Shown: positions 1-11,988, numbered from the stretch's first letter. The stretch is 64,000 nt of DNA from Armigeres subalbatus (GCF_024139115.2 NC_085141.1:392694632-392758631), one strand, 5' to 3'. Numbers and translations: made by a program. The notes: generated by a model from the sequence alone, not told the origin.

Positions 1-759
1 ACTGGATTCATCGTCATCCAGTGGCACGGATGGATAAGCGCACGGCGATCTTTCATCTCGATGGAAACAGCATTTTTATGCTGCTTTGAACGCTGATTGA
101 GTCATAACATAACCGAATCACCCGATAGCTCAGCTGTGCCATTCTGGTCGGATGTTTAGAGTTAGATTTAATGTTCAGCAACCCGCACGCATCGTTTGAG
201 AAAATGGAAGGACAAAAACCTTCATCCATGAAATATTCATCACCTAACGAGCTTCAATGCATTTTGCTCCCAGCTTGGGATCCTGCGTCACAGGCAGCAG
301 AAATAACTTCAAATCAACATGTTATTACACTTTTGATGGTGCCATCAGCTATCATCGCCTGATCGGCGTTCAATATTCAATACATGCATAATATTTGCAG
401 AGCAAAAAGCTTTTGGTGTTCATTCCGCCCCAAAGGCTAAATCCTCACCGTACACAGGGCACAGTGGGCCGGATTGGAGAAATAATTTCATTATGAAGGT
501 TATTATTTTGGAAGCGGGGATATGTTAAACAGCGCTGTCGAAAGCCGTTGTGCTAATATGCCTTACTTGAATCTCGTTTCAGAAGCTGAATTTGAAAATG
601 TGATGAAGCAGCGCTTGGGTTCTAACCCCGTATCCAATAATGAATGTCATGTAACATGTTCGGTGAATATTTGCTCTCAATGTTATTGTTTGTAATATCG
701 CAGTCATTAAAGTTGCAGTGTTGATGATGCAATGTTTATTTTATAAATGAATATATTCA
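1..759. other. Unannotated AT-rich stretch
   Basis: I see no convincing gene, RNA or transposon end here. The single short open frame near 171-362 starts at ATG but has no recognisable motif, and similar frames are expected by chance. Confidence 0.5.
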
Positions 760-897
760 AGAGACGTAATCAAAAACTCCCCCTAAAAATTAAAAAAAAA
801 TCCATAAAAACTTAGAAATTTCTCAATTTTTGGCCATTTGCTATTTTGTTTGGAAAATTTCAAATTTTTTAGGGGAGTTTTTATTTTAGTCTCTTTA
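760..897. mobile_element. Small inverted-repeat element (MITE-like)
   Basis: The left end reads AGAGACGTAATCAAAAACTC and the right end, reversed and complemented, reads AGAGACTAAAATAAAAACTC. Both run on into CCCCTAAAAA-type sequence. The arms are about 35 bp and enclose about 70 bp of AT-rich sequence without coding potential. This is the layout of a miniature inverted-repeat element. No clear target duplication is visible, so the superfamily is open. Confidence 0.55.
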
Positions 898-984
898 TTA
901 AAGTAATCAGGGTATGAGCAATAAATAAATATAAAATTTCCACAAATAATTCAAAGTTCAGCAAAAAAAAATTTAAGCTGTTTC

Positions 985-1211
985 AGAGGAATATCTTCAG
1001 CTGTCTAAAACGAGTTTAGTATTTTCCTTTTTTTCACCAAGTTTTGTTATCTTTACAAATACGTGTTTCGACCTCAACTGTGAGGCCGTCTTGAGTGTCT
1101 CGTATTTGATTCGGCTCCAGTCAAGTACGATACACTGAAGACGGCCTCACAGTTGAGGCCTAAATACGTATCTGTAAAGATAACAAAACGTGATGGAATT
1201 AAATGGAAAAT
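985..1211. mobile_element. Foldback / inverted-repeat element with conserved ~90-bp arms
   Basis: Two arms (about 1021-1102 and 1128-1210) are near-perfect reverse complements, both containing GTTTTGTTATCTTTACA and CCTCAACTGTGAGGCCGTCTT. The spacer is about 25 bp, so a transcript would form a long hairpin. A diverged single arm occurs near 61030-61170 in the window, which shows the arm is itself dispersed. The extended similarity on the left (GACAGCT and neighbouring bases) suggests the repeat reaches to about 985. Superfamily unknown. Confidence 0.6.
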
Positions 1212-1640
1212 AGATCTGTGCGCCGCCGCCGCCGTTGATTTTTCTGAACTAAAATAAATTATAAAAATGATAGTTGAATATTTTCCGAATAACGTTGTTC
1301 ACACAAATAGATTACTTTTGGCAGCATTGAAAATTTTTTACAGATGTCTGATCGGTCTTATTGGTGTCTTTAGATGCCGGAACTTTGGTGTGTTGGTCTG
1401 AAATTATTTCAGTTTTTAATTAAAAATTTCAATAATTATAATTTGGGAACAAAATTGGTTTTTCATTTCTCATAAACTCCATTTGAAAATACTTCAACTT
1501 TTTGCATTTCTTTTGGGATTTCGAAATTATGTTAGTTATTCCCTCCAGCCAAAGGCTTTAAGTCTCCTTAAAAAAGATAAATAAATATATATTTCCGAAG
1601 CAATTTTCCGACAATTTTTTTTTTGAAATTTATTGAGGTA
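1212..1640. other. Unannotated stretch with short GCC microsatellite
   Basis: A short (GCC)n run sits at about 1219-1237. The rest is AT-rich and has no supported feature. Confidence 0.5.
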
Positions 1641-2560
1641 TGTATTGACGGATTATTGCCGCGGAAACTTCTGGAGGAACTCGAAGAAGATAAGACAGGA
1701 GAATTAGTGGAAATTTTTTCAGGAGCGAAATTTGGGTGGAAGTACCAGGAAATAAATTAGAAGACGTTCAAAAGTAATTTCTGAAAGAGATGCCGGGAGA
1801 ACTTCAAAAATATATGATTTCCAAGGAGTTCAGATAGGACCAGGAGAATTTTGAAGGAATTAATAATGAATTCCAAAACAACTTTATCGGGAGCTTCTGG
1901 AAGGAACGTTTTGAAGAATATCTGGATTTCTTGAGGAATTTATGGATTATAAGAATTTTCTGGATATTTCCGGAAGAATTCCTAGGGGGGTAGAAGTTGG
2001 ATCAGAAGTTGTATGTGAGATTCGAAAGGAATTTCTGGACAGTTCTCAAAGTAATTTATGAAGGGTTCTTGGAGAAATTTCTAGAAAAAAAAACTGCCGA
2101 ACATTCTACGGGACTATTTGTAAAGAAATCTAAATAATCCCCAGGTACGTTTCTAAAGGAACTCACCGAGAGCTTTCGAAAAAGTTCCTTTGAAATTTCT
2201 AGACTCCACAGAAGTTTTTAAAGAGAATTTGGAGGAATTGCTTCAGGAACTCCCGAAAAACATCTTACGACAATCTTCGCAGGAATTATCTGAAAGACTT
2301 CCTGACGCACTTCCAAAAGAATTCCTGAAGAAAAAATTCGAAGAAGTTCTTGAAAAAACTTCATGAGGAATTCCTTGAGGAATTTTGAACTTTTGTATGA
2401 GTTAAGGGAAGAACTCTTGGAAGAACTATCCGAAGAATCCATGGAGAAACTTCCCAACGAATTCCAGGAGAATCTTCCCAACAAATTTCATGTGAAACCA
2501 TCGGAATAATTTCTGGAAAAACATCCGGAGGAATTCCCGAAGAAACTTCCGGCGGATTTC
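1641..2560. repeat. Decayed flank of the 24-bp minisatellite
   Basis: The sequence is rich in scattered words such as GGAGGAA, GAATTCCT, GGAATT and GGAACTTC, in the same order and strand as the homogeneous array that follows, but interrupted by many substitutions and indels. It grades smoothly into the clean array near 2560. The simplest reading is an older, mutated part of the same tandem array that is no longer homogenised. Confidence 0.65.
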
Positions 2561-4602
2561 CTGGAGGAACTTCAGGATGAATTCCTGGAGGAACTTCCGG
2601 AGGAATTCCTGGAGGAACATCTGGAGGAATTCCTGGAGGAACTTATGGAGGAATTCCTGGAGACACTTCCGGAGGAACTTCCGGAGGAATTCCTGGAGGA
2701 ACTTCCGGAGGAATTCCTGGAGGAACTTCCGGAGGAATTCCTGGAGGAACTTCCGGAGGAATTCCTGGAGGAACTTCCGGAGGAATTCCTGGAGGAACTT
2801 CGGAGGAATTCCTGGAGGAACTTCCGGAGGAATTCCTGGAGGAACTTCCGGAGGAATTCCTGGAGGAACTTCCGGAGGAATTCCTGGAGGAACTTCCGGA
2901 GGAATTCCTGGAGGAACTTCCGGAGGAATTCCTGGAGGAACTTCCGGAGGAATTCCTGGAGGAACTTCCGGAGGAATTCCTGGAGGAACTTCCGGAGGAA
3001 TTCCTGGAGGAACTTCCGGAGGAATTCCTGGAGGAACTTCCGGAGGAATTCCTGGAGGAACTTCCGGAGGAATTCCTGGAGGAACTTCGGAGGAATTCCT
3101 GGAGGAACTTCCGGAGGAATTCCTGGAGGAACTTCGGAGGAATTCCTGGAGGAACTTCCGGAGGAATTCCTGGAGGAACTTCCGGAGGAATTCCTGGAGG
3201 AACTTCCGGAGGAATTCCTGGAGGAACTTCCGGAGGAACTTCCGGAGGAATTCCTGGAGGAACTTCCGGAGGAATTCCTGGAGGAACTTCCGGAGGAATT
3301 CCTGGAGGAACTTCCGGAGGAATTCCTGGAGGAACTTCCGGAGGAATTCCTGGAGGAACTTCCGGCGGAATTCCTGGAAAAACTTCCAGCGGAATTCCTG
3401 GAGGAACTTCCGGCGGAATTCCTGGAGGAACTTCCGGAGGAATTCCTGGAGGAACTTCCGGAGGAATTCCTGGAGGAACTTCCGGAGGAATTCCTGGAGG
3501 AACTTCCGGAGGAATTCCTGGAGGAACTTCCGGAGGAATTCCTGGAGGAACTTCCGGAGGAATTCCTGGAGGAACTTCCGGAGGAATTCCTGGAGGAACT
3601 TCCGGAGGAATTCCTGGAGGAACTTCCGGAGGAATTCCTGGAGGAACTTCCGGAGGAATTCCTGGAGGAACTTCCGTGGAATTCCTGAAGGAACTTCCGG
3701 AGGAATTCCTGGAGGAACTTCCGGAGGAATTCCTGGAGGAACTTCCGGAGGAATTCCTGGAGGAACTTCCGGAGGAATTCCTGGAGGAACTTCCGGAGGA
3801 ATTCCTGGAGGAACTTCCGGAGGAATTCCTGGAGGAACTTCCGGAGGAATTCCTGGAGGAACTTCCGGAGGAATTCCTGGAGGAACTTCCGGAGGAATTC
3901 CTGGAGGAACTTCCGGCGGAATTCCTGGAGGAACTTCCGGCGGAATTCCTGGAGGAACTTCCGGCGGAATTCCTGGAAAAACTTCCGGCGGAATTCCTGG
4001 AGGAACTTCCGGCGGAATTCCTGGAGGAACTTCCGGCGGAATTCCTGGAGGAACTTCCGGCGGAATTCCTGGAGGAACTTCCGGCGGAATTCCTGGAGGA
4101 ACTTCCGGCGGAATTCCTGGAGGAACTTCCGGCGGAATTCCTGGGGGAACTTCCGGAGGAATTCCTGGAGGAACTTCCGGCGGAATTCCTGTAGGAACTT
4201 CCGGCGGAATTCCTGTAGGAACTTCCGGCGGAATTCCTGTAGGAACTTCCGGAGGAATTCCTGGAGGAACTTCCGGAGGAATTCCTGGAGGAACTTCCGG
4301 AGGAATTCCTGGAAGAACTTCCGGAGGAATTCCTGGAAGAACTTCCGGAGGAATTCCTAGAAGAACTTCCGTAGGAATTCCTGGAGGAACTTCCGTAGGA
4401 ATTCCTGGAGGAACTTCCGTAGGAATTCCTGGAGGAACTTCCGTAGGAATTCCTGGAGGAACTTCCGTAGGAATTCCTGGAGGAACTTCCGTAGGAATTC
4501 CTGGAGGAACTTCCGTAGGAATTCCTGGAGGAACTTCCGTAGGAATTCCTGGAGGAGCTTCTGGAGGAATTCCTGGAAGAAGTTCCGGAGGTTTTATGTT
4601 GT
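2561..4602. repeat. 24-bp minisatellite (two related 12-bp halves)
   Basis: The unit is GGAGGAATTCCT followed by GGAGGAACTTCC, itself a duplicated and diverged 12-mer, repeated about 80 times. Variant blocks are clustered: GGCGGAATTCCT near 3361-3425 and 3911-4250, a GGAAAAACTTCC variant inside both of those blocks, and GTAGGAATTCCT at about 4368-4550. Such blocks are a signature of local tandem duplication. Because 24 is a multiple of three and the unit has no stop, most reading frames stay open for up to ~690 codons; the resulting GGIPGGTS, EEFLEELP and SSSRNSSG octads are translation artefacts, not proteins. Confidence 0.95.
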
Positions 4603-4743
4603 AATGGGGAAAAAAATATTCTGGGGAAAATTTTGTAATTGTTTATTGGGGAAGATCCACACTTTTTGTATGAATCATTAAAAAAATTTGTATTGATTGC
4701 CACACTTCGGGTAAACCCCCCTCCCCTTCAAAGCGTTAACTAA
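4603..4743. other. Spacer between minisatellite and SINE
   Basis: Short AT-rich sequence after the array. No feature seen. Confidence 0.5.
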
Positions 4744-5431
4744 TTTATGGATGCTCCTTTGTTAATGAGCATGAGCATGAGCATGAGCATGATGACCGTG
4801 CATTTCGTAGTTGCTACTCCGTGATCGACCAGAACAATCGCAATTGCACAGGGAACCAATGGATGGAAGCATGGGATTTGCACTCCAACCTCAATGTGCA
4901 CAGTCCGAGAGCTCTAGTTTTTGGAAGGTCGATAACGGCGCTGGCCACGTCCTCACGGTCATCAGGGATGGGAAGGAATTGATGATGCAGTCACTCGCCC
5001 AGTGCAAGCCGAGAACACCTCTGTACTCGCCACGAGTTCCTGCGGAATTTTATTGGAATCTGGGGGTTAGGGGTTTTATGGCAGAGGTTCGTCTTGGTTA
5101 ACGGGTTGCCAGCCAATGTGATAGTAATGAAAGGGTGGTGGTAGTATTCTAATTCGATGCCGAAACGAGCTTTTTCGCTCATTTCGAATTCTAACAGTTA
5201 CCTGTTAGAACTAACTAATCCAGTTGTAGTTATAGGGGGATAGAAGATAGAAATGGTATGAAAGCCCATTTCCAGTTCTAGCGATTGCTAGAACATGAGA
5301 AATATATGAAAAGATACAAAGTAGGAGAATGGAACGGGCCTGGGATTGAACCCACGACCTCCTGCGTATGAGGCAGAAGTGGTAGCCATATGACCACCAA
5401 GCCCGTTTTTTATGGATGCTCCTTTGTTAAT
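4744..5431 (-). mobile_element. tRNA(Met)-like-headed SINE with 23-bp target duplication
   Basis: Direct repeats at 4744-4766 and 5409-5431 are identical over 23 bp (core TATGGATGCTCCTTTGTTAA) and enclose a 642-bp element. Read on the minus strand it begins at 5408 with a tRNA-like head: an A-box region, an anticodon stem CTGC/GCAG around loop CTCATAC (CAT anticodon, Met), and a B box GGTTCAATCCC. It ends with a (TGCTCA)n simple-repeat tail at 4767-4791. An RNA polymerase III promoter at one end, a simple-repeat tail at the other and a long target duplication are the defining features of SINEs. The body is long for a SINE and its open frames (for example 4811-5101) are not genes. Confidence 0.85.
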
Positions 5432-5739
5432 ATTGATTTATTTATAGAATTTTTGCATTTTTTTTTCGTGGAATATTTTGATTTCTTTATTGAAAATTCT
5501 TCTTTTATGATTGCAATTTTGCTTTTAAAAGTGCTAATTTATTTTTGTTTTGAGGAAAGTACTCAATTGTTTGTGGAAGTTTAAATTATTTGTGGAAATT
5601 TAATAATCATTTATTGCTCATACCTAGATTTTTTTATTGGCAATTTCCTATTGTTTAATGAAAATTTCTTATTCTTCATGGTAATTTTATTTTGCTATCA
5701 CATCTTATTCCGTTCATTTGATCCAACTTAATCGATTTT
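5432..5739. other. AT-rich spacer
   Basis: T-rich sequence between the SINE and the next minisatellite. No supported feature. Confidence 0.5.
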
Positions 5740-8145
5740 TCAAATCACAATCCATTTTTCAGCAGTCTTCCAGACGCGCTTTGTGATTTTAAAAACCAGA
5801 ATGCATTTTTCCAGACGCGCTTCGTGATTTTTCGAACCACAATCCATTTTTCAGCAGGTCTTCCAGACGCGCTTCGTGATTTCTCGAACCACAATCCATT
5901 TTTCAGCGGTCTTCCAGACGCTCTTTGTAATTTTCCATCAATCCATTTTTCAGCGGTCTTCCAGACGCGCTTCGTGATTTTTCAAACCACAATCCATTTC
6001 CAGCGATCTTCTAGACGTGCTTTGTGATTGTTAAAACCAGAATCCATTTTTCAGCAGCCTTCCAGACGCGCTTCGTGATTTGCCAAACCACAATCCATTT
6101 TTCATTGGTCTTCCGGACACGCTTTTTGAATTTCCAAACCACAATCCAGTTTTCAGCGGTCTTCCAGATGCGCTTCGTGATTTCCAAAACACAATTCATT
6201 TTCCAGCGGTCTTTTGATCAGCTTTGTGATTTTTCAAACCACAATCCATTTTGCAGCGGTCTTCCAGACGCGCTTTGTGATTTTTCAAACCAGAATCAAT
6301 TTTCTAGCGATCTTCCAGACGCGCTTTGCGATTTTTCAAATCAGAATCCATTTTTCAGCGGCCTTCAGACACGCTTTGTGATTTTTCAAACCAGAATCCA
6401 TTTACAGCGATCTCTAGACGCGCTTTGTGATATTTCAAACCAAATCTATTTTTCAGCGGTCTTATAGACGCGATTCGTGATTTCCAAACCACAATCCATT
6501 TTCCAGCGGACTTCCAGACGCGCTTCGTGATTTTTCAAACCACAATCCATTTTCCAGCGGTCTTCCAGACGCGCTTCGTGATTTCCAAAACAAAATCCAT
6601 TTTCAGCGGTCTTCCAGACGCGCTTCATGATTTTCAAACCAGAATTCATTTTCAGCGGTCTTCTAGACGCGCTTCGTGATTTCAAAACACAATCTATTTT
6701 TCAGCGGTCTTCCAAACGCGCTTTGTGATTTTCAAATTACAATCCATTTTTTAGCAGTCTTCCTGACGCGCTTCGTGATTTCCAAACCACAATCCATTTA
6801 TCAGCGGTCTTTCAGACGCGCTTCGTTATTTTTCAAATCACAATCCATTTTCCAGCGGTCTTCCAGACGCGCTTCGTGATTTTTCAAACCACAATCCATT
6901 TTCTAGCGGTCTTCCACACGCGCTTTGTGATTTCCAAAACACAATCCATTTTTCAGCGGTCTTCCAGACGCGCTTCATGATTTTTCAAACCAGAATTCAT
7001 TTTTCAGCGGTCTTCTAGACGCGCTTCGTGATTTCCAAAAAACACAATCCATTTTTCAGCGGTCTTCCAAACGCGCTTTGTGATTTTTCAAATTACAATC
7101 CATTTTTTAGCAGTCTTCCTGACGCGCTTCGTGATTTCCAAACCACAATCCATTTATCAGCGGTCTTTCAGACGCGCTTCGTTATTTTTCAAATCACAAT
7201 CCATTTTCCAGCGGTCTTCCAGACGCGCTTTGTAATTTTTCAAACCACAATCCATTTTCAGCGGTCTTCCAGACGCGCTTCGTGATTTTTCAAACCACAA
7301 TCCCTTTTCAGCGGTCTTTAAACACGCTTTGTGATTTTCAAACCACAATCCATTTTCCAGCGGTCTTCCAAACGCGCTTTGTGATTTTTCAAACCAGAAT
7401 CCATTTTTTAGCGGTCTTCCAGACGCGCTTCGTGATTTCCAAACCACAATCCATTTACCAGCGGTCTTCCAGACGCGCTTTGTGATTTTTCAAACCACAA
7501 TCCATTTACCAGCGGTCTTCCAGAAGCGCTTTGTAATTTTTCAAACCAGAATCCATTTTCAGTGGTCTTCCAGACGCGCTTTGTAATTTTTCAAACCACA
7601 ATCCATTTTCAGCGGTCTTCCAGACGCGCTTCGTGATTTTTCAAACCACAATCCCTTTTCAGCGGTCTTTAAACACGCTTTGTGATTTTTCAAACCACAA
7701 TCCATTTTCCAGCGGTCTTCCAAACGCGCTTTGTGATTTTTCAAACCAGAATCCATTTTTTAGCGGTCTTCCAGACGCGCTTCGTGATTTCCAAACCACA
7801 ATCCATTTACCAGCGGTCTTCCAGACGCGCTTTGTGATTTTTCAAACCACAATCCATTTACCAGCGGTCTTCCAGAAGCGCTTTGTAATTTTTCAAACCA
7901 GAATCCATTTTCAGTGGTCTTCCAGACGCGCTTCCTGATTTCCAAACCAAAATCCATTTTCCAGCGGTCTTCCAGATGCGCTTTGTGATTTTTTAAACCA
8001 GAATCTATTTTTCAGCGGTCTTTAAACGCGCTTTGTGTTTTTACAAACCACAATCCGTTTTCCAGCGGTCTTCCAAACGCGCTTCGTGATTTTCCAAACC
8101 ACAACCAATTTTCCGTCGGTTTTGCAGACGTGCTTGGTGATTTTT
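5740..8145. repeat. 51-bp minisatellite with ~350-bp higher-order repeats
   Basis: About 46 imperfect copies of a ~51-bp unit marked by CCAGACGCGCTTCGTGATTT, then CAAACCACAATCCATTTT and CAGCGGTCTT. Monomers vary by 1-4 bp in length. Two superimposed higher-order duplications are visible: markers TCCCTTTTCA at 7301 and 7652 (351 bp apart, seven monomers), and TTTATCAGCGG near 6798 and 7154 (about 356 bp apart). Open frames of 60-147 codons on both strands reflect the 17-codon period and are not genes. Confidence 0.95.
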
Positions 8146-8780
8146 CACCAGCGTCAAGATTCAAAAAATAACCTGGCAGGATCGCCAAAATGTGTAGCCC
8201 CAATCGCAAACCCAAATGGCCCGAGCGGAAAGCGACGACCGCAGCTCTCAGTCGGTGCGTGTGCACGTCACGGATATCCGACAAGAAGAGGCAGAGTCAC
8301 GTGATACTTTTGCTGACAGGGATGATATGGATCACCCCTTTTTGATGATCGAATTCTCGCTCGCTCTCCTTTCATGCAACAATTCTGCTCCGGGGATGGC
8401 TAGAATCAGGCTCAATTTGCTCAAAAACCAAGAAGGCTTTGGTTTGTCATGAATGTCAAACCAATTAGGGTCTCGCCGACATTTCTCACCAACACGAACG
8501 CAGGTTCGTGGTTGCAAACAATCCCATTTGGTTTTGCCGTGACAGCTGCTCGTGGTTGCAAACAAACCGAGTAAAAGTGTGAGTGAAACGTGCGTGTACG
8601 TACACGATCGCTGAAAGCCTAATAGAACTGCAAATCAGTTTTCCAATGATTGTCAAGAAATACAGAAGCAAAAATGAAAGGTCATGTATCATTCTCTGCT
8701 CCGGTCACAACATTGGCAAGTCTTTCAACGAATCTGAAGAAAGATAGACGTTTTTATCAAGAGACGGATTACACAACTTG
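8146..8780. other. Unannotated, moderately GC-rich stretch
   Basis: The sequence between the minisatellite and the hAT element is less AT-rich than average. It has short overlapping frames on both strands, none with a recognisable motif. No transposon ends seen. Confidence 0.45.
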
Positions 8781-8788
8781 GTATGGAT

Positions 8789-9970
8789 TAGGGTGGTCTA
8801 ACCGGTAGTACCAAAACCGGTAATACCGGTATTACCGGCCAATTTTGGCTACCGAAAATACCGGTATTAGAGACGGAAAATACCGGTATTTTAGGTATTG
8901 AAAATTTTGCTGTCAGTATAAAAAATCTGACTTTTTCTTCAATGAACATTGTTGATATCGTCCAGAATTTTACCGCAATGTATGAAATTTAGTATTAGTT
9001 CTTTTCCGTAGATCACCAATGAAAAACGTTTTTCTGCAAAAATTTGTCCGTCCTGAATTTGGAAAAGAATTTGAATTAGTGGCTGATGTCAAGGCACGCT
9101 GAAATAATTCAAGCCCTCAAACATGTTCAAGCTGTTGTGGAACTACTGCTATGTGAGTTTTGCACTCTATATGAAGCCGACGTGGCGTTCCAATTTACCA
9201 ATTCCAATTCCAAGCCACAGATATTTCCACCACTATTACGATGCTTTTTTCATAGAATGAATCCAAGAGAGACGATACAAATACGCCGATCTTTTTGCTT
9301 TTTTGAATAATTCTGCCATGAAGCAATTAATCAGAAACGATCTTGGCTTTTCTTCAAGGCATCCAGAGCTACTTTGATTAAGCATGCGTATGGGATCTTT
9401 ATGCGTCTAATCATTCCGAATGCGATCGTTGAAACTGAGACAACGATCATACCTGACGATCGGTCCGAATTAGATGCCTCTATGAATATTCTTCTGGTTT
9501 TTCGATTAAAGAACAACTTGTGAAGAGACCGTAGCAAAGAAAAACACTTGCCTTGCTGGTGGCAAATACGGGATCCCTACATACAATCCGTAAGGAATTC
9601 CCCTATTATGAATCGGAAGGGATTACGGGCAAGTATTTGACACTGATTTTCGACGGTCTTGGAACCATTCGTCCTACTTCGGTTGAACCAGAGAGGCCAT
9701 TCTCAGCAGTTGGCAACATTGCTAACAAAATCCAATGCGGATTGGGAGATGTATGTAATGTCTACTTTTTCGCTTTGCCCAGTTCAACAAGCAATGATTT
9801 TGAAGTTTGTCAACAAATATTGTTTTTCATCCAGAAGTCCAAATCAAAAGTTTTTCTTTTACTACCTGAAATTTTCACAAAAACCGGTATTTTACCGGTA
9901 TTACCGGTATCGACTCCATCAAATACCGAAAACCGGTATTTGATGAAAATGGCCAATACCGACCACCCTA
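8789..9970 (+). mobile_element. hAT-type DNA transposon, internally decayed
   Basis: The element starts TAGGGTGGTC and ends GACCACCCTA, perfect 10-bp terminal inverted repeats. It is flanked on both sides by GTATGGAT (8781-8788 and 9971-9978), a perfect 8-bp target duplication as made by hAT transposases. Subterminal regions carry many copies of ACCGGTA/TACCGGT in both orientations, a likely transposase-binding cluster. At 1.18 kb it is far shorter than an autonomous hAT element and contains only broken transposase sequence. Confidence 0.88.
9064..9880 (+). pseudogene. hAT transposase remnant
   Basis: Two coding scraps lie in different plus frames. The first (about 9080-9210) reads LKHVQAVVELL...TLYEADVAF, resembling the region of hAT transposases ahead of the C-terminal domain. 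The second (about 9600-9760) contains SEGITGKYLTL and then PTSVEPERPFSAVGNIANK, which matches the hAT C-terminal dimerisation (hATC) pattern, where a conserved S-x-x-R/P-x-F-S-x-x-G precedes a basic helix. In-frame stops and frameshifts separate the scraps and the N-terminal zinc finger and catalytic core are missing, so no active protein is encoded. The frame running on past 9970 crosses the transposon end and is an artefact. Confidence 0.75.
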
Positions 9971-9978
9971 GTATGGAT

Positions 9979-11988
9979 GAAACCCACGGTCACAACATTG
10001 TTGTGACCGGAGGTATCCAAATCTTCCATTCATATTTTTCTTCAGCTTCATGAATCATTCTTCAAAACAGGACTCCACTCATCCAAATTAGTTGAAAGAC
10101 TGATGATTGAAGGATTGATCATTTTCATCTATTCTGTACCACATCCAGCACAGTGTATGAAAAACTGTAGGACAAAAGCTTAGAAGAACAAAACGATGAA
10201 GGTACAAAATTTGGAAACCTTCAATGTAACATTTAAATCTATCTGGAAAAATAAGAAAAGAAAATGTATATGCTTCCGAACTAAACTCTAGAATCTAAAG
10301 GTTAGTGTCGTGACCGGACGAGGTTTCTAAGCTCGACCGTTCGCCGCAACATTATCAATGCTCATCGATTGACCCGCTGAGGTGTTAATGTACACGCTGA
10401 TGGTAACTTAGTCAAACTTCACTTCCTTGGAAACCGCAAAGGACAATTTCTATTGGTCAACAAAGGCCTCCATACGAAACTCGTGTCGCTTTATCGTAAC
10501 ATTTGGGAATTTCGCATTATTTCAGGAGCTATTTAAAATATGGTATGCTATCCAGAGAGCATTCAAGAGAAGATCTTTCAAGCAGCTTATTAAGAGATCC
10601 ACAAGAGCATAATCTGAGTCGAGGTCTAAATCCAAGCATTGGTTTTTTTTTGATAGTATAATATCTAAATATAAATCTGGAGCTGACTCTGATCTGAATG
10701 CAGATCTGAGTCTAAATGTAAGCCAAAATGTGTTCTGATTAAAATAGGGACGTATCAGCCAGTAAGTTATCCAACAAGTATAATTTTTGGTAAAATAGTT
10801 TTTTTAGACCCCCGCACTGTAATTGAATTTGAAAGAAATCTCAAACAGCTCCATCATATTTTGCCTATTTTTTCCCTAGTCATGCCCACTGCGTTGCATG
10901 ATTCTATGACCCATTCCAGTGGACCCATAAGCTGGACTGGGAAAGCTGCCCAGCTTCTGGCTGCAGTGGGTTGCCGTCCAGTAGGGGATGCTTGGTTCGA
11001 TTGCTTCCACATTTTTTTATTAGCCTTGTATATTTGTATTCTATACAATCGCCATAAAGTGATCCAACATGTGTGAAAGCAATTTTGTTTTTCGGTCGAT
11101 GGCCACCTCGGGCGATGCACTCTCAAAGTCGAATTTACCATCGGGGAGGGTACGTCCGCTTAACGCAACACAACGAATCATGATCCGTCCCGTTTGGAAT
11201 GCGTACCAAACGGGACCCAGTTTCTGTTGCACACAGAATGGCTTAAAGCCAAACACATGAAAGCATTTTCGGCATGTTCGGAAAAGCTTGAACGGACGAA
11301 CAACCCGTCCAACATGGATTTGAATTTTCAGCAACAACACTCGGTGAGGCAAAGCACTATCATCGTCAACCGACACGAGCGATGGAAGTATGTGAGCAAC
11401 GAACTGAGCAAAGGCAGAAGCGAGCTCTGCTACGCTTTGTTACGCCGAAACGATAAAACGATAAAATTTACGATCACATTGCTCTAGAATACACCACATA
11501 ATCGCGCTGATCCGTGTTGGGATGGATTTTGCATAAGGTGTTGAAGCCGAACAGAAGTGGAATCGTGCTGGCTTGTAGACAGGTGGGTACTTGCATTTGA
11601 ATGAAGGACTATGGCCGAAAATGTTGATCCACCATTGTGTTTTTTCAGTGCGGTTTGTCCAGTCGTTGTCGTTAAATGAAAAGAACTTTGGAATAGCCTA
11701 AACTCGCATACATCTGTCGCAACTGATGATGATGATGACGATGTTATACAACCGGCAATTTTCTGCCTGTGTCGAGACTAGAGAGTGAGATCAACTATAC
11801 ATTGTGCGTGAGTGCACAGAAAAAGTCACTTCAACGCGTAATTCAGTCTTGGTTATTCCGTTTCAAAGTTATGGTCAAAACACAATGGAACATACCGGTA
11901 AGGAATAAATGAAATTAATAATACGAGTGCAAAACGGCTGAGAAATATTGAGCTCAAAACTGTGGAAATGCATTGCAGCTGGAGATGT
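9979..11988. other. Unannotated intergenic stretch (2 kb)
   Basis: Only short non-conserved frames are present on both strands. A small GTCCCGTTTGG / CCAAACGGGAC inverted repeat lies near 11185-11217 and a (GAT)n run near 11722-11742. I recognise no gene. Confidence 0.45.

Noticed and set aside
2577..4703. Plus and minus ORFs of 347-686 codons (GGIPGGTS, EEFLEELP, SSSRNSSG repeats)
   Set aside because: They follow from a 24-bp unit without stop codons. Most frames are equally open, so none is favoured as a structural protein.
4811..5101. 96-codon plus ORF
   Set aside because: Lies wholly inside the SINE with a 23-bp target duplication, antisense to it.
5334..5408. Functional tRNA-Met gene on the minus strand
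   Set aside because: Although the anticodon arm and B box are intact, it is continuous with a SINE body and flanked by its target duplication.
5824..8304. Short ORFs across the 51-bp array
   Set aside because: Periodic 17-codon shadows on both strands.
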